From contig NC_081405.1 of NCBI RefSeq assembly GCF_030272615.1, positions 155,107,613 through 155,171,612 of the forward strand: a DNA stretch of 64,000 nucleotides, read 5' to 3'. The stretch comes from Cryptomeria japonica. Lineage: Eukaryota; Streptophyta; Pinopsida; Cupressales; Cupressaceae. How positions within the stretch are numbered: position 1 is the stretch's first letter; every line of letters begins with the position of its first letter. Under the pieces are notes generated by a model. That model was not told the DNA's origin. It did not search any database and worked only from the letters and a program-made list of their open reading frames with translations. Both the position numbers and the translations under genes were made by a program. Positions 23,082-35,790 of this stretch are shown here, in pieces.

Positions 23082-23448
23082 CAGAGACAGAGAGAGAGAT
23101 AGAGAGAGAGAGAGAGGTAGATTCAAGACATTTAAAAGGAGGGAGAAGAGAGAGTGGTAAGAAGACTTAAGCCTGAGTGAGAGAGGATTCCTAAAGATCT
23201 AATTTAAATTAAAACTATCTATTATTTTTAGTCCTAATAAGAGATCGTAAAAAGAGGGGTCATGTAATTTATGGACTTAAGGGGGGAGAGAGAGGAACTA
23301 ATAAGAAATAAGAGCTCGAGACAGGTTCTAAATGGACTTAAGGGGAGGAAAAAAGAGAGTGAAAGACAAGTGTTGACTTGAAATATCCAAGAGTGTAAGT
23401 CCAAAATGTGTATGTTCTAAAGAAAGAGAGAGGTCTTAAACACTTTTA

Positions 23449-23531
<83 letters not shown>
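23015..23531 (+). repeat. E3 (GA)n tracts
   Basis: GA and GACA runs at about 23015-23115 and a pure GA run at about 23452-23531. With the TC tracts at 20645-21135 they form inverted arms around the coding remnants. Confidence 0.88.
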
Positions 23532-23534
<3 letters not shown>

Positions 23535-23840
23535 GATTCAAGACATTTTAAAAGGAGAGAGAAGAGAGATTGGTAAGAAGACTTAAGCTTGAGTGAGAGA
23601 TGAGTCCTAAAGATCTAATTTAAATTAAAACTATCTATTATTTTTAGTCCTAATAAGAGATCCTAAAAAGAGAGGTCATAATTTATGGACTCAAGGGGGG
23701 AGAGAGGGGTACTAATAAGAAATAAGAGATCAAGAGAGGTTCTAAATGGACTTAAGGGGAGGAAAAAAGAGAGAGAGTGAAAGACTTGGGTGTTGAATTG
23801 AGATGCATGGAAGAGTGTAAGTCCAAAATATGTAAGTAGA
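23116..23840 (+). repeat. 415-bp tandem duplication in E3
   Basis: The segment starting GGTAGATTCAAGACATTT at 23116 recurs at 23531 and is collinear through AAGATCTAATTTAAATTAAA and GGACTTAAGGGGAGGAAAAA. The two copies differ by only scattered changes. Confidence 0.85.
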
Positions 23841-24279
23841 ACTAAAGTAAGGTGTGGCTTCCAAAGAGAAGAAGAATATCAAGTGATGAGGTAAGTTGAC
23901 TTTGACTCAAGAAAACCAAATGGGACCCTAAGATGATGGATCTAATACGGGAACCACTTAGTGATGTATGTTGTAAATATACTATTGTGTTTGCAAGATA
24001 TGTGATAAGGACAACAAAGAAACCATTTGACTCAATTTTGGAAAATATGTAGGAGGGATTGTGAATGAAGGAAAATGATTGACTATGTGGGACCAAGACT
24101 AGTTAAATTATTTCAAACACAAATTCATGGTTTTTGCAGATACTGACAATGTTTACATGACAAAAAGACATAACAAACAATGAAGACACAATTTCTGAAG
24201 GTGTTTTTGTCAAAATGATCATAATGTGTATGTTCTATAGGCCGAATCAGCCAAATTTCCATGGGTCTAGCACAATAAA
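23841..24279. other. E3 interior, nothing recognised
   Basis: No sustained frame, repeat or RNA gene is seen in this stretch. Confidence 0.5.
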
Positions 24280-24960
24280 AAATACATCAAACACTTGCTT
24301 AGCCTAAGGACATTGTTCTCATGGCGATAACCTCAGCCCACAACCTGGAACCTTCGTTGGCTCAAGTGTATGGATGCCTTGAGGGGTGTATTCACTAATT
24401 TTTCCTTTTTCATGAGCATACAACTAGGGGCCTCCAAGATTGGAAGGATTACCCTATCACCCTCTCAAAAAGCTACAAGTAGCTTATGCTAAGCCAAGGA
24501 TTTTTGTCTCATCCCACGAGAGTCTTATGGTGAGTATCTTGGGGGGAAAACTAGCTATCCCCTTGCACTGAAGCTATCGCGATGTTCAGTCAAAAAAGGG
24601 TGGGCCACTAATATAAAGGTGTCTAGTCATGTTTTAGGTCATTTGGTGGCTATACATTTGGCATTTCACTCATGGTAAATGAGGCCTCCTAGTCTGCAGA
24701 GGTTACGCTCTATAGGTTTTATCGCACCAAATGGCACTAGAGGAGACAAATGTCGGTATAACACATCGACACTAGGTGATAAGGGATTTTCATCTAAAAC
24801 CACATTCTTTTGTATAGCAGACCGAAACAAAATACCACTTGGGTCATTCCCTCTCACAAGACAGGAGGCAAGCCCTCTAAAGATAATAACCTATTTCTCT
24901 TACACCCAAGTTCCAATAAAAAGCAAGGGGAGATGATACTTTGTTATCACCTTGAGCTCT
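24280..24960 (+). repeat. Dispersed LTR-like repeat (copy 1), inside E3
   Basis: Collinear with 41050-41740 on the same strand. Shared landmarks: GGTGAGTATCTTGGGGGG, CTTGCACT, AGGCCTCCTAGTCTGCAGAG with GGTTACGCTCTA, and GTCATTCCCTCTCAC. Copies are well diverged. It may be an LTR or untranslated region of a gypsy family; no coding capacity. Confidence 0.55.
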
Positions 24961-25624
24961 AAACTAAACAAAATGTGCCAAAGGCACAAGACACAACAAG
25001 CAAGTTAATTCCCCTCAACAAACAAAGAAAATATCAATGAAATCGTGTGAGCCTAATTAGACTAGGAATTTGAAATGCAAATACATGTGCATTATTTCAA
25101 ATCAAAACAAAATTATTTTTAATTAAAACAAGATTATTTTTAATCCAATCATTTCCAATTTATTTAATAAAAATAACATCAATTAGAATTAATTAAGATA
25201 GAATTATTATATAAATTATTAATGTAATTAAATTAAAATTATTTAAAATAATTTTCATAAAATTATTACATAAAAAATATTTAACTAAGTATCAGATAAA
25301 CACAATTTTCGGTATGTAATACATATAAAATTAATTAGAAATTAAATAAAATTACATACGTGCATAATATCTTTGCATTCTTTGCTCTCAATATCTTTGT
25401 TCCATGTCAGGTGAATACTTCCTTGAAGTCTTATTTTGCCTTCTCTTCTTGTTCCCCATGATTTTAAAATAACTTTCAGAAATCTTCAAATTTTCGCCCT
25501 TAAAATAACTTTGAAATGTCTTCTTTTATCAAAAAATGTGAATTACTTTGATCATTTGTGCTTGAAAAAATAGAAACAAATATTTCTATTCATATGAGTT
25601 TGTAAATTGTTAATTTTTTTTTTT
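24961..25624. other. E3 interior, AT-rich, nothing recognised
   Basis: Very AT-rich, with AATTAATT and ATTATTTTTAAT strings and no frame or structured repeat. Confidence 0.5.
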
Positions 25625-25820
25625 GTGTTGGCTTGGGTTCGAGCAAACGTCAGTCGTTACAAAATCCCACGTTCGCTCGAACCCGTTAGTTATGTGAATG
25701 TTTGTTCCACTGGGTGTTTGAGAGAATAGGGGTTCGAATGAACCTAATAGGGTTCAAACGAACCCGATAGGGTTTAAGCGAACCCTCTTCATACGAACCC
25801 TTGTTCACACGAACCGCCTT
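25625..25820. repeat. E3 right subterminal motif cluster (GGGTTCGAACGAACCC type)
   Basis: At least seven near-palindromic copies: GGTTCGAGCAAACG, GTTCGCTCGAACCC, GGGTTCGAATGAACC, GGGTTCAAACGAACCC, GGGTTTAAGCGAACCC and others. They match the left cluster of E3. Confidence 0.72.
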
Positions 25821-25829
25821 CCTAGACAT

Positions 25830-26591
25830 CTCTCCTGAAATTTTGAGAAATTAGAAGAAATTATGGCCTTGAAACATTTGGTTCAAGGCTCAAATGAAAT
25901 AATCTTGACAACGCAAAAATATAGAATGGTAGTGCTTAGAGAAAGCTTTCCAATGACTATAATTTTATTATATTTTGAATTTATTATGATCTTGTTTTTC
26001 AAATTTTACGAAATATTGGTTTTTCAACGAACATGAACTTCTTTGTTCAATGCATTGGGAAAAATAGGAAACTAATTTAAAAAAAATTTGAAATATCTAG
26101 GTCCTCCATATTGATGTCTTCTTTCTAATAAAAGAAAATAATTGAATTTCGATATATATAGAACAAGTTATGTGTTCAAACGTACACCTATGTCTGAATT
26201 ATAACTAGTTGGACTTCAAAACTTAATAAAATGAAAAATATTCAACATATCACTATCAAACCAACTTCATGCCCTGGAAATTGATGTTGCAAACCAAAAT
26301 TCAAAAGAATTGAGTTTTTATCATTTATAGAAAAAAAATTATGCATTTTGAGAGGCACATCTCTCTTAAAAAATGTTGTTTACTATAAAAAACCACTTTT
26401 CGAGGGAGATGGAAAAATTTAAAAAAACATTCTTCAAAAAATTGAAAAAATATATTTAGAATTAAAGACAAAATACTACAAATCATTAATTTACATCATC
26501 TTCAAATTCTTAATAGTTTAATAGTTATAGTTGTTGGAAGGTGAAGATTATTTTAAAAATGTTCAACTCAGTGTCAAAGTTGGCAAAAAAA
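25830..26591. other. E3 AT-rich right-end domain
   Basis: Non-coding. It is weakly collinear with the E1 and E2 right ends: an A-rich run, ACTACAAATCATTAATTTACATCATCTTC-like text, then GTTCA and a run of A next to the TIR. Its length, about 0.8 kb from cluster to end, equals that in E1 and E2. Confidence 0.5.
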
Positions 26592-26617
26592 TGGGAACCA
26601 TTATTGTGAGTTCACCC
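26592..26617 (-). repeat. E3 right terminal inverted repeat
   Basis: Reverse complement starts GGGTGAACTCACAATAATGG. It is followed by ATAT at 26618-26621. Confidence 0.78.
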
Positions 26618-26776
26618 ATATATGATATGTGTACCAATAGATGGAAGAATAAATCTATTGAAAATAGTGCTTGTTGCCAGGTTTTAAGTACTTGCTTTTA
26701 TTTCACTTTTTTATTTTTTTATTTTTTATTTATTTTTGATCAACTGATTTTTTTTTTTTTCTGCACATCGGGTGAC
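26618..26776 (-). other. Gypsy sequence just downstream of pol
   Basis: T-rich on the plus strand, with no gene. It lies between the gypsy stop at 26777 and the E3 border. Confidence 0.4.
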
Positions 26777-28958
26777 TCAAGTGTAGAACCTTTTGAGATG
26801 AATGTTGTTGATAGGCTCCTCAAACAGGTCCCCTTTTGGTGTAGATAGTTGATATGCCCCTAATCCATATGTTGATATGATGACAAAAGGACCTAGCCAA
26901 TTTGGTTCAAACTTGCCTTTCTTTTCCCGAACCTGTTGATTGCAGGGATTTTCCTTTAGTACCAAGTCACTGACTTGGAACATCCTTGGTCTCACTCTGT
27001 GGTTGTAGCTCCTGGATATTTTTTGTTGATATTATTTTAGATGATGAAAAGCATGTTGATGACGTTTGTCTAACAACTCTAATTCTTGCAATTTGTTTAT
27101 TCAGTACTCCTCATCTAGGATGAGTCCCTTCAGTGATACTCTGAGTGAAGGTATTTTGACCTCAATGGGTAAGATGAATTCTGATCCATATACAAGTGCA
27201 TATGGTGTGGCTCCTATAGGTGTGCGGATGCTAGTGTGGTATACCCATAAGGCATGATTCAATTGGGCATGCTAATCACAGCCAACATCATTCACTGTCT
27301 TCTTTAGGATTTTAAGGATGGTTTTGTTTGAAGCCTCTGCTTGGCCATTCCCTTGAGGATAATAAGGTGTGGAGAAGCAATGCTGGATATGAAGTCTTTC
27401 GCAAAGTTTTTGCACATCTTGGTTCTTGAAAGGTCTACCGTTATTAGTGATAATGAAACTGGGAATGCCATACCGCCAAATGATATAGTTCAGGATGAAG
27501 GAAGATATTTGCTTGCCGGTAACAATAGTCAATGGAACAACTTCAATCCATTTTATAAAATACTCAGTGGCAGTGATTGTAAACTTGTGTCCATTTGTTA
27601 AGGAGGGATGGATCTTACCCATGAGGTCGAGTCCCCACTGACAAAATGACCATGATGTAGTGAACTGTTGCAATTCCAGTGTCAGTGCATGTATAAGATT
27701 GCCATGGATTGGGCATTTCATACACTTTCTAGAAAATTGGTGGGATTCCTTTTCCATATTTGGCCAATAGCACCCCATTCTTAGAAGTTTCTTTGCTAGA
27801 GTAGGACCACTTGAATGTGTTCCACAAGTACCTTCGTAAAGTTCTTGCAAGGCAGTTTTAGATTCATTACTGTCAAGACACCAAAGGAGAGTACCATCAA
27901 GACCCCGTCGATAAAGCGTATCAACGGTTAGGGTATAATAGTCTTCTTGACGTATAAAGTTGCATTTCTAGTTTTAGGATATATTTGGCGAAAGGGTATT
28001 ATGTTTTAGGGAGGTATAGATCTTTCCATAGAGTGGTGAGTAAGAACTGACTAAGTGGCATATGACTTGGGATTTAGGATTGGCATGGGTAGGGGAAACA
28101 ATTGTTCCACCAAGAGCTCATAATGATTCTATTTTTCTGGTATTTGTAGGAGTGAGGCAATGGTTGCCATGGCATTTGCAACTTTGTTATCCAGCCTTCG
28201 AATTTGCTCAAATTTTATATCCACAAAGTATTTCTTGAAGTTGTCCATCATTCTTTTGTATGGCATCAACTTGTCATTCTTGGTTTGATAGTATCATTTA
28301 CCTGATTGATGACCAATTGGGAGTCTCCATAGACCTGAAACTCTGTAATCTTCCACTCTACGACGACTTTGATTCTTGTGACCAGAGCTTCATATTTAGC
28401 TATGTTCTTTGTGCATGGGAAAATTAAACTGTAAGATCTTGGGATGGTGTGTCCTTGTGGGGTGATGAATAAGATGCCGACACCTAATCCATGTTGTGTG
28501 TATGATCCATCAAAGTACAAGACAGATGTTTGTGTTGTGACTGTTAGGACATATGTATCTGGAAATTCAATATGAAACGGATGATTGTCTTGTAATGATG
28601 CCTCAGCTAAATGATCTACTATTTCTTGAACTTTGATTGCTCTTTTGTCTGTGTATTGGATGTCAAACTTGCTCAAAATCATCACCCATTTAGCTAGTCT
28701 TCCCGTTAAAGTAGCCTTGCTGAGCAAATACTTCAATGGGTCTATTTTTTCTATTAGCTTGATTGTGTGAGCTAACATGTAATGCCACAACTTTTGGGAA
28801 GCAAACACCACTGCTAAACAAGCCTTTTCAATTAACATGTAGTTTAACTCATATCCATTTAATGTTTTGTTGATGTAGTAAATTGCTCTTTCCTTGCTTG
28901 TTGAATCTTCTTGTGCTAATAAAGCCCCTAAAGATACGTCTGTAGTTGATATGTAGAG
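26777..28958 (-). pseudogene. Ty3/gypsy (Tat-like) pol, 3' half: RNase H, second RNase H, integrase
   Basis: Order on the minus strand: classic RNase H (LYISTTDVSLGALLAQ, with KLWHYMLAH), a second archaeal-type RNase H (VLYFDGSYTQHGLGVGILF, YGDSQLVINQV), integrase, then the C-terminal domain PNWLGPFVI. Two tandem RNase H domains before integrase are characteristic of the Tat lineage (Tat/Retand/Ogre). Integrase defects are visible. The zinc-finger region reads ELYEGTCGTH where ELHEG is expected, so a His ligand is lost. The core reads IITNNGRPF where TDNG is expected, so the second catalytic Asp is lost. The Glu in QAEASNK remains. Stops and frame changes separate the domains, for example between 28266 and 27850. 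The upstream half lies at 35791-38110, beyond copia 1. Confidence 0.82.
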
Positions 28959-30200
28959 TGTTGGATATTTTTGGTCATTGCTGCTGCTAGGATATGTTGT
29001 TGTCATTGATGTCAACATATTCATGTGATTTTCTCTGGTGATTGTAGATTGAGAAGATCTTATGATCCGGTTTTGCAGTTTTGGTGCTTTGCCGAGTGCA
29101 GTATTTCCTCTGGTATATTCCAGTGTGATCACATATTGAGCTGTGATTTGGGGATGTTGTTTAGGATGGTCTTTTGTATCTTCATTTCAGATGGATCATG
29201 ATTTGGTGCTCCGCAAGTTATCTTTCTTTGTGACAGGTGGTGATTGGTTGTATTCTTGAGTTTCAGACATTGACAGATGAAGATTTGATAAGTGGTGTTG
29301 GTGCAACTATTTTTGATGATTCTAACATGCTTGTTGGTGTTTCCTAGTCATGTCCTATTTGTTTTGATGATCCACATTGATATTTGTGCAATTTTTTGGT
29401 GGTTTTCATGAATCAGTGATGATCTTCATGTTATGCGATATTTATGGTGGTGTAACTTGTTGCGATTGATCTTGGCATGATTTCCGGTGGAGCTAAGCAT
29501 TTGGGAATTTGAATTAAGTCCATGTTTTGTCATGTAAATAATTATATTGGTCTAGTGGTGGATCGTTGTATTGTGTGATGTAATTTTATAATTGTGAATT
29601 GAGGGTTTAGCTGACCTTGTTATCAAGATTGATGATTTGTATATATAGGTGATATATTCATGTAATTTAAGAGTAGAGGATGTCTATGCATTATCAGAGA
29701 GTAGTTTATGTGCGAAAAAGGATTCATCCTTTGGCATTGTGATTGTGGAGAAATTGGTGTTGTTGAGCATTAGCAGAAAATTATGCTTAACTGAAGCTAT
29801 AATCAGACATTTGGAGATGCTATTCATTCAACTCATTTCTTTCGGATTGTAGTCTAAATCTTGTTGTAAGTCAGCTATACTTCCCTGAGGATTGTAGCCT
29901 TCTGGGTCATTATCTTTTGAGTAGTGAGCTCTAGACAATGTTCCTGAATGCATGTGCATTCCCCATTGTAATATTTTCACATACTACTATAGAGTATCAT
30001 CTTACTATGGGTAGATTCCCATCATGGTTTTTCCCTTAACTGGGTTTTCCATGTCAAAATCTTGGTGTTATGTGTTGTGCTTTCAATTTGCTTATCTTTG
30101 TTGTTACTGCAGTTTATCAGATCGGTATTTGTGATTAAGTTAGTTGTTCTGGTGAATTCACCCCCCCACCTCCCTTAGTCTTCCTTCATTGTTTCTGCTA
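28959..30200 (+). repeat. Copia 1 5' LTR
   Basis: Starts TGTTGGATATTTTTGGTCAT and runs to just before the primer site; the exact end is uncertain by a few bases. It aligns with 34705-35790, apart from about 115 bp near 29880-29995 and about 60 bp at the 3' end that the other copy lacks. Many substitutions indicate an old insertion. Confidence 0.82.
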
Positions 30201-30205
30201 ATAAT

Positions 30206-30217
30206 TGGTATCAGAGC
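30206..30217 (+). other. Copia 1 primer binding site
   Basis: TGGTATCAGAGC, complementary to the 3' region of initiator tRNA-Met, the standard plant copia primer. Confidence 0.9.
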
Positions 30218-30259
30218 TAGATGCTCTGGAAGAAGCTTAATTGCTTGAGGAGATTCAGG

Positions 30260-33200
30260 ATGGCAACTGCACATGTTATCTTTAAGAAGGACAGTCCTAG
30301 ATTCGATGGAAGTAACTATGCTATATGGAAGAATCGGATGGAAGTGCACTTGAAATGTCTTGGAGAAGAGTACTGGAAGATTACAAAGAATTCCTATTCT
30401 GCTCCTTCGAATGAACCGGTTGCTGCTAAGGAGATCAAGGAAGTTTAACATAATATTAGATCTAAGGAAGCATTTCTTAGCGCCCTGACTGATTCTAAGA
30501 TGACTAATGTAATGGAACTTCAGACCACACATGAGATCTCAGAGAAGCTTGAAATTCTGTATGAAGGTGATAAACAAGTGAAAGTGGCTAAGTTATAGAG
30601 TTTGAAAGGAAATTATGAGATGCTGAAGATGGGAGATGATGAGAACATACACTCTTTCATGGCTGAGGTGAATGATTTAGTCCTAGGTATCAAATGTATC
30701 GGTGGAACCCTTGAAGAAGATGAAATTGTTGCTAAAGTGTTGAGATCTTTACCTCCTGCTTATAAACATAAGGTTGTTGCTATTGATGAGATCCAGAGTG
30801 TGACTGTAGTTACAAGAGATATGCTGGTTGGAAGGATTGCTGCATTTGAGCTGAGCGAGTTTGGAGAATCACATGGATTCAAGTCTGAGACAATATTTAG
30901 AGCATAAACATCTGTATCCGGAAAACAAAAGTATGATCCTGATGAGTGCAAAATATCTAGATATGAAAGAGAGAGAAGAGAGATGGAAGAGAAAGAAAAA
31001 GAGATGGATGAGCTTGAATCATTGATTTCTCAGAGATTGCCTAAAGGAGCCAGTAAGTATGATGGAAAATTACCTTTGAAATATTTCTCTTGCAATAAGA
31101 TAGGACATTTTGCTTCTAGACACCCAGAGAGAATGGCTATGTATGACATGCATGATAAGTTTGATAAGCATGATAGGAATGATAGATATGAGAAGCATGA
31201 GAAATATGATAAACCTTACAAGTCTAACCGGAAGTATAGGAATTAAAAGAGTTGCTATTATGCTATTGATGAAGGTATTACAGATGATGAATGTGAAGGG
31301 GATGAAGTTGTATTTCTTGCCATTAAGTAAGATGGACCCATACGTGTTGATTCTACAAGTTGTACTATTGAGGAGAAAGCTTTAGCTTCTAAAGTCGAAG
31401 AGAAAGATGAATGGGTGATTGACAATGGTTGTTCACATCATATGACCGATGATAAAAGAAAATTTGTGAGTATGGAAAGGTATGATGGTGGAATAGTGAG
31501 ATTTGGACATGACAAAACCTATGTGATCCATGGGAGAGGTTCTATTTCTTTTGATGGTAAGCATAACATTGATGATGCATTGTATGTTGAAGGTTTGAAG
31601 CATAATCTTTTGAGTGTTGGACAGATGGTTGATAAAGGTTATGATCTACAATTCAAGACTGGAAAATGCAAGATCCTAAATGCCTCCGATATAGAGATTG
31701 CATCTAGAACTAAGATTGAAGGTAAAAAATTTCATTTGAATGCCGGTGAGAAAAGTTGTTTGATTGCTCAGATTGATGAGAGTTGGTTGTGGCATAGAAG
31801 AATGTGTCATGTAAATTTTGATTCAGTGATTAAGATTAGTTCTACTCAAGCTGTTATAGATCTTCTTAAGATTGTTTAGTTAGCTTATCTGGTATGTAAA
31901 GAATGTCAGTTGGGTAAGAAAACAAGGATTTCTTTCAAGAGCAAAAAGTATACATCCAATGGATTGCCAGATCTTGTGCATACTAACCTATGTGGACCTA
32001 CAAATGCTAGAAGTGTGCAAGGTGACATATATTTCATGTTGCTTATTGATGATTATTCCAAGATGATGTGGGTTGTCTTTTTGAAAGAGAAATCAAAAGC
32101 ATTGGACAAGTTCAAGATATTCAAAGAAAAGGTGGAGACTGAGTCTGGATTGAAGATAAAATGTTCAAGATCTGATAGAGGTGGAGAATTTTGTTTCAAT
32201 GAGATCAATTCATTATGTGAGAAGCATGGAATTAGAAGACAATTATATACTCCTAGAACCCATTAGCATAATGGAGTTGTTGAAAGAAATAATAGAATTG
32301 TCTTGGATGCTGCAAGGACTATGTTGATTGAAGGGAATGTTCTAAAGATCTACTGTAGAGAAGCTATTAGCACTATTGTTTACACATTCAATAGAGTTCA
32401 TATTAAAGGTGATACCGGTAAGACTCTTTATGAGTTATGGTTTGGTGATGTTCCTACTGTGAGATATTTCAGAGTATTTGGTAGCAAATGTTATCTCAAG
32501 AGAGATGAGGATATAGGAAAGTCTTGGGATATTCAACAAAGAGAAAAGCCTATTAGTGCTACAATACGAGATTGAGAAAGATAGTGGAAAGTGAAAATGT
32601 GAAGGTGGATGAGAACCGTGGAAAAGAGATTAGAGAATGTGGATATGATGATGGACAACATGTTGTTTTAGCCCCTATTTAGACTAAAGAACTAGAGCAA
32701 ACTAATCTGGTAGAGACAGTTAACCCAGATGTTGCTGTTGCCGGTGAAGAGGTGCAGGAACCTGAAAATTAAAACAATCAGAAGACTCCAAGGTATGTAA
32801 GATTGAATCATTATGAAAATTAGATTATTGGTGATAAAAATAAAGGTGTGATGACTAGAAGAAGGTTAGTTGTTGAAGAAGTATGTTTCATTTCTAAAGT
32901 TGAACCTAAAGATGTTACTAAAGCCTGTAAAGATGAAAATTGGATGAGAGCTATGGAAGAAGAATTAGATCAGATTGAAAATAATAACACATGGGAGCTT
33001 GTGCCTAGACCTAAGGATAAGAATGTTATTAGTACCAAATGGGTATTTAGGAACAAATTGAATGAAGCCAGTGAAGTTGTCAGAAATAAAGATAGACTAG
33101 TTTGCAAAGGATATTCACAAAAAGAAGGAATTGAATATGAGGAGACTTTCGCTCTAGCGGCCAAACTTGAAGCTACTAGATTATTGCTTGCATATGCTAC

Positions 33201-34437
33201 TTATAAAGAGTTCAAGGTATATTAGATGGATGTCAAATCTGCCTTTTTGAATGGTGATCTTGAGGAAGAAGTCTACATTGAGCAACCAGATGGATTTTCA
33301 TTATCAAATGATGGAGACATGGTATGTAAACTGAAGAAAGCTCTTTATGGATTGAAGTAAGCCCCTAGAGCCTGGTATGCTAGATTAGATAAGTATTTAT
33401 TGAAATTGGGATTCAATAAAGGTGCTTTTGATAGTAATATGTACTTCAAGATTGAGAATGATAACATCCTGACTGTTGAAGTATTTGTTGATGATATTAT
33501 CTTTGGAGGAGATGATAACTTGAGCATGAAGTTTGCCGGTGATACGTAGAAATAATTTGAGATGTCTATTATTGGTGAGATGAAATTCTTCTTAGGTTTG
33601 CAGATTTCATAGGCTGGAAAAGGTATTTGTACATCTCAAACTAAATATGTGAAGGAATTGCTAAAGAAGTTTGGGTTAGATGACTCCAAACCGGTTGGAG
33701 CTCCTATGCTGGCTGGTTGTTAATTGTCCGAGAATGATGAATCTCTGAAAGCTAATCAGAGCTTGTACAGATCTATGGTTGGTGGACTACTATATCTTAC
33801 TCAGACTAGACCAGACATTATGCATGTTGTGTGCATGGCTGCTAGATATCAAGTTGATCCGAAAGAGAGTCATGTCACTTCTATAAAGAGGATATTTAGA
33901 TACTTGAAGGAAACTATGGATTATGGTTTGTGGTATCTGAGGAATGATGATTTCATGCTATGTGCTTACACTGATGCTGATTGGGCTAGTGATGTTGATG
34001 ACCGGAAGAGCACTAACGATGGCACATTATTTTTGGGAAAGAAACTAGTTTCATGGGCTAGTAAGAAACAAGATTCAATATCCTTATCTACCCGTGAAGT
34101 TAAGTACATTTCTGCTGCTAGTAATTGCACTCGGGTAGTTTGGATGAAGCAAATGTTGAAGGATATCAGAGTTATCTATGATGAGCCTACTGTGATATAC
34201 TGTGATAATTCTAGTGCTATTAACATGTCAAAGAATCCAGTGCAACATTCAAAGTCTAAGCATGTGTTAGTCAAATATCATTACTTGAGAGAGCAAGTCA
34301 GTGAGGAGAAAGTGAAGCTGGAGTATGTATCTACATAGGAACAAATTGCTGATATTTTCACTAAGCCTTTGCCTGTAGATACATTTGTCTATTTGAGAGA
34401 CAAGTTAGGGGTATCCATGCCTCTTGGTGTCAACTAG
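30260..34437 (+). pseudogene. Copia 1 gag-pol polyprotein remnant
   Basis: Encoded capsid and replication proteins of a Ty1/copia element. Domains in order: gag (from the ATG at 30260, FDGSNYAIWKNRM); zinc knuckle near 31080 reading YFSCNKIGHFASRHPER, where first and last Cys are replaced by Tyr and His; protease near 31415, VIDNGCSHHM, with DNG for DSG; integrase with HTNLCGP (first catalytic Asp changed to Asn), SDRGGEF and VVERNNR; reverse transcriptase with FVDDIIF; RNase H with YTDADWA to the C-terminal ADIFTKPL. Stops include 30596, 32264, 32821, 33223, 33358, 33547, 33553, 33610, 33721 and 34336. A frameshift lies near 32510-32575. It is not functional. Confidence 0.9.
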
Positions 34438-34688
34438 ATGCATTGAGTTGCATCAATCTGATAGATTTTAGAGTCTTATCTCTTTATCCGGATTGATGAG
34501 TTTGTCTTGCTCCTTTGCTGGAGTAGTCTATGTTTTAAGGGGAGAGAATCTTGAGATTCATGTTTCTGTTTTGAAAGAGTTCAATTTTCCATTTTGAGAT
34601 CTTTGGCATTGCTGTCAAAGGGGAATTTTGCTGGAGATATCTTCTTTCTTTGCATTGACTATTTTTCACATTCATATGTTGCCATGAA

Positions 34689-34704
34689 TGCCAAAGGGGG
34701 AGAT
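34689..34704 (+). other. Copia 1 polypurine tract
   Basis: TGCCAAAGGGGGAGAT immediately before the 3' LTR start, the usual copia plus-strand primer. Confidence 0.85.
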
Positions 34705-35790
34705 TGTTGGATATTGTTGGTCATTGTTGCTGCTAGGATATGTTGTTCTCATTGATGTCAACATATTCCTATGAAGTGCTCCGATGATTGCAGATTGAGA
34801 AGACCTTATGATCCAGTTTTGCAATTTTGTTTTGCAGTTTTGGTGCTTTGTTGAGTTCAATATTTCCTCCAAGTATATTTCAGTGTGATCAGATATTGAG
34901 ATGAGATTTTGGGATATTGTTTAGGATGGTCTTTTGTATCTTCATTTCAGATGGATCATGATTTGGTTCTTTACAAGTTATCTTTCTTCTTGGCAGTTGT
35001 TGATTGGTTGTATTCTTGAGTTCCAGACATTGATAGATGAAGATTTGATAAGTGGTGGTGGTGCAACTATTTTTGATGATTCGAACATGCTTGCTAGTGT
35101 TTCCTAGTCATGTCCTACTTTTTTTAATGATCCGCATTGATCGTTGTACGAGTTTTTGGTGGTTTTCATGAACTAGTGGTGATCTTCGTGTTATGAGCCA
35201 TTTATGGTGGTGTAGCATGTTGCAGTTGATCTTGGCATGATTTTTTCAGTGGAGATGAGAATTTGAGAATTTGAATTAAGTCCATGTTATGTCATGTAAA
35301 TCATTATATTGGTCTGGTGGTTGATTGTTGTATCATGTGATGTCATTTTGTAATTGTGAGTTTAGGGTTTAGCCGACCTTGTTATCAAGGTTGATGATTT
35401 GTATATATATGTGATATATTCATGTAATTTAAGATTAGAGGGTGTGCCTGCATTATTAGAGAGTAGTTTATGTGTGAACAACGATTCATCCTTCAACATT
35501 ATAATTATGGAGAGATTGGTGTTGTTGAGCAGACAACTGTGCTTAATCAAAATTTTAATTGGGCATTTTGGAGATGCTATTCATTCAGTTCATTTCTTCT
35601 GGATTGTAGTCTGAATCTTGTTGTAAGTTAGTGAGACTGCAGAGTATCATCTTACTGTGGGTAGGTTCCCACCGTGGTTTTTCCCTTAACCAGTTTTTCC
35701 ATGTCAAAATCTTGGTGTTGTGTTTTGTGCTTTAAATTTGCTTATCTTTGTTGTTATTGCAGTTTATGAGAGTGGTATTTGTGATTAAGG
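34705..35790 (+). repeat. Copia 1 3' LTR (end deleted)
   Basis: Starts TGTTGGATATTGTTGGTCAT. Collinear with the 5' LTR but shorter: one internal deletion of about 115 bp near 35635 and loss of the last 60 bp or so. The 5' copy continues past GATTAAG with GGTGAATTCACCCCCCC, which is missing here. Confidence 0.8.

Larger units (their letters stand above)
17694..26617. mobile_element. E3: large TIR transposon with 4-bp TSD, 8924 bp, carries transposase remnant
   Basis: Left end GGGTGATCCCACATTAATGA and right end (reverse complement) GGGTGAACTCACAATAATGG match at 22 of 26 positions including the following TTCCCA. Both are flanked by ATAT. Order inside: left motif cluster (17785-17930), AT-rich repeats, 20-bp-module array (18640-20600), TC tracts, an unidentified plus-strand coding remnant, a minus-strand transposase-like pseudogene (21815-22972), GA tracts with a 415-bp duplication, an LTR-like repeat (24280-24960), right motif cluster (25625-25820) and AT-rich right end. 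The order of modules is the same as in E1 and E2. It appears to sit in the 3' non-coding part of the gypsy element. It is the only member here with a coding remnant, so it descends from an autonomous copy or is a composite. Confidence 0.8.
28959..35790 (+). mobile_element. Copia 1: Ty1/copia retrotransposon nested in gypsy pol
   Basis: LTRs starting TGTTGGATAT at 28959 and 34705, a tRNA-Met primer site at 30206, a gag-pol remnant, and a purine tract before the 3' LTR. It cuts the gypsy pol between the reverse transcriptase and RNase H parts. The gypsy frame does not rejoin: by comparison with the family about 35 codons are missing at the right junction. The end of the 3' LTR is also missing, so a deletion after insertion removed the junction and the true target duplication. 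Confidence 0.88.

Noticed and set aside
27341-27601. Plus-strand 86-codon frame
   Set aside because: Antisense to gypsy integrase.
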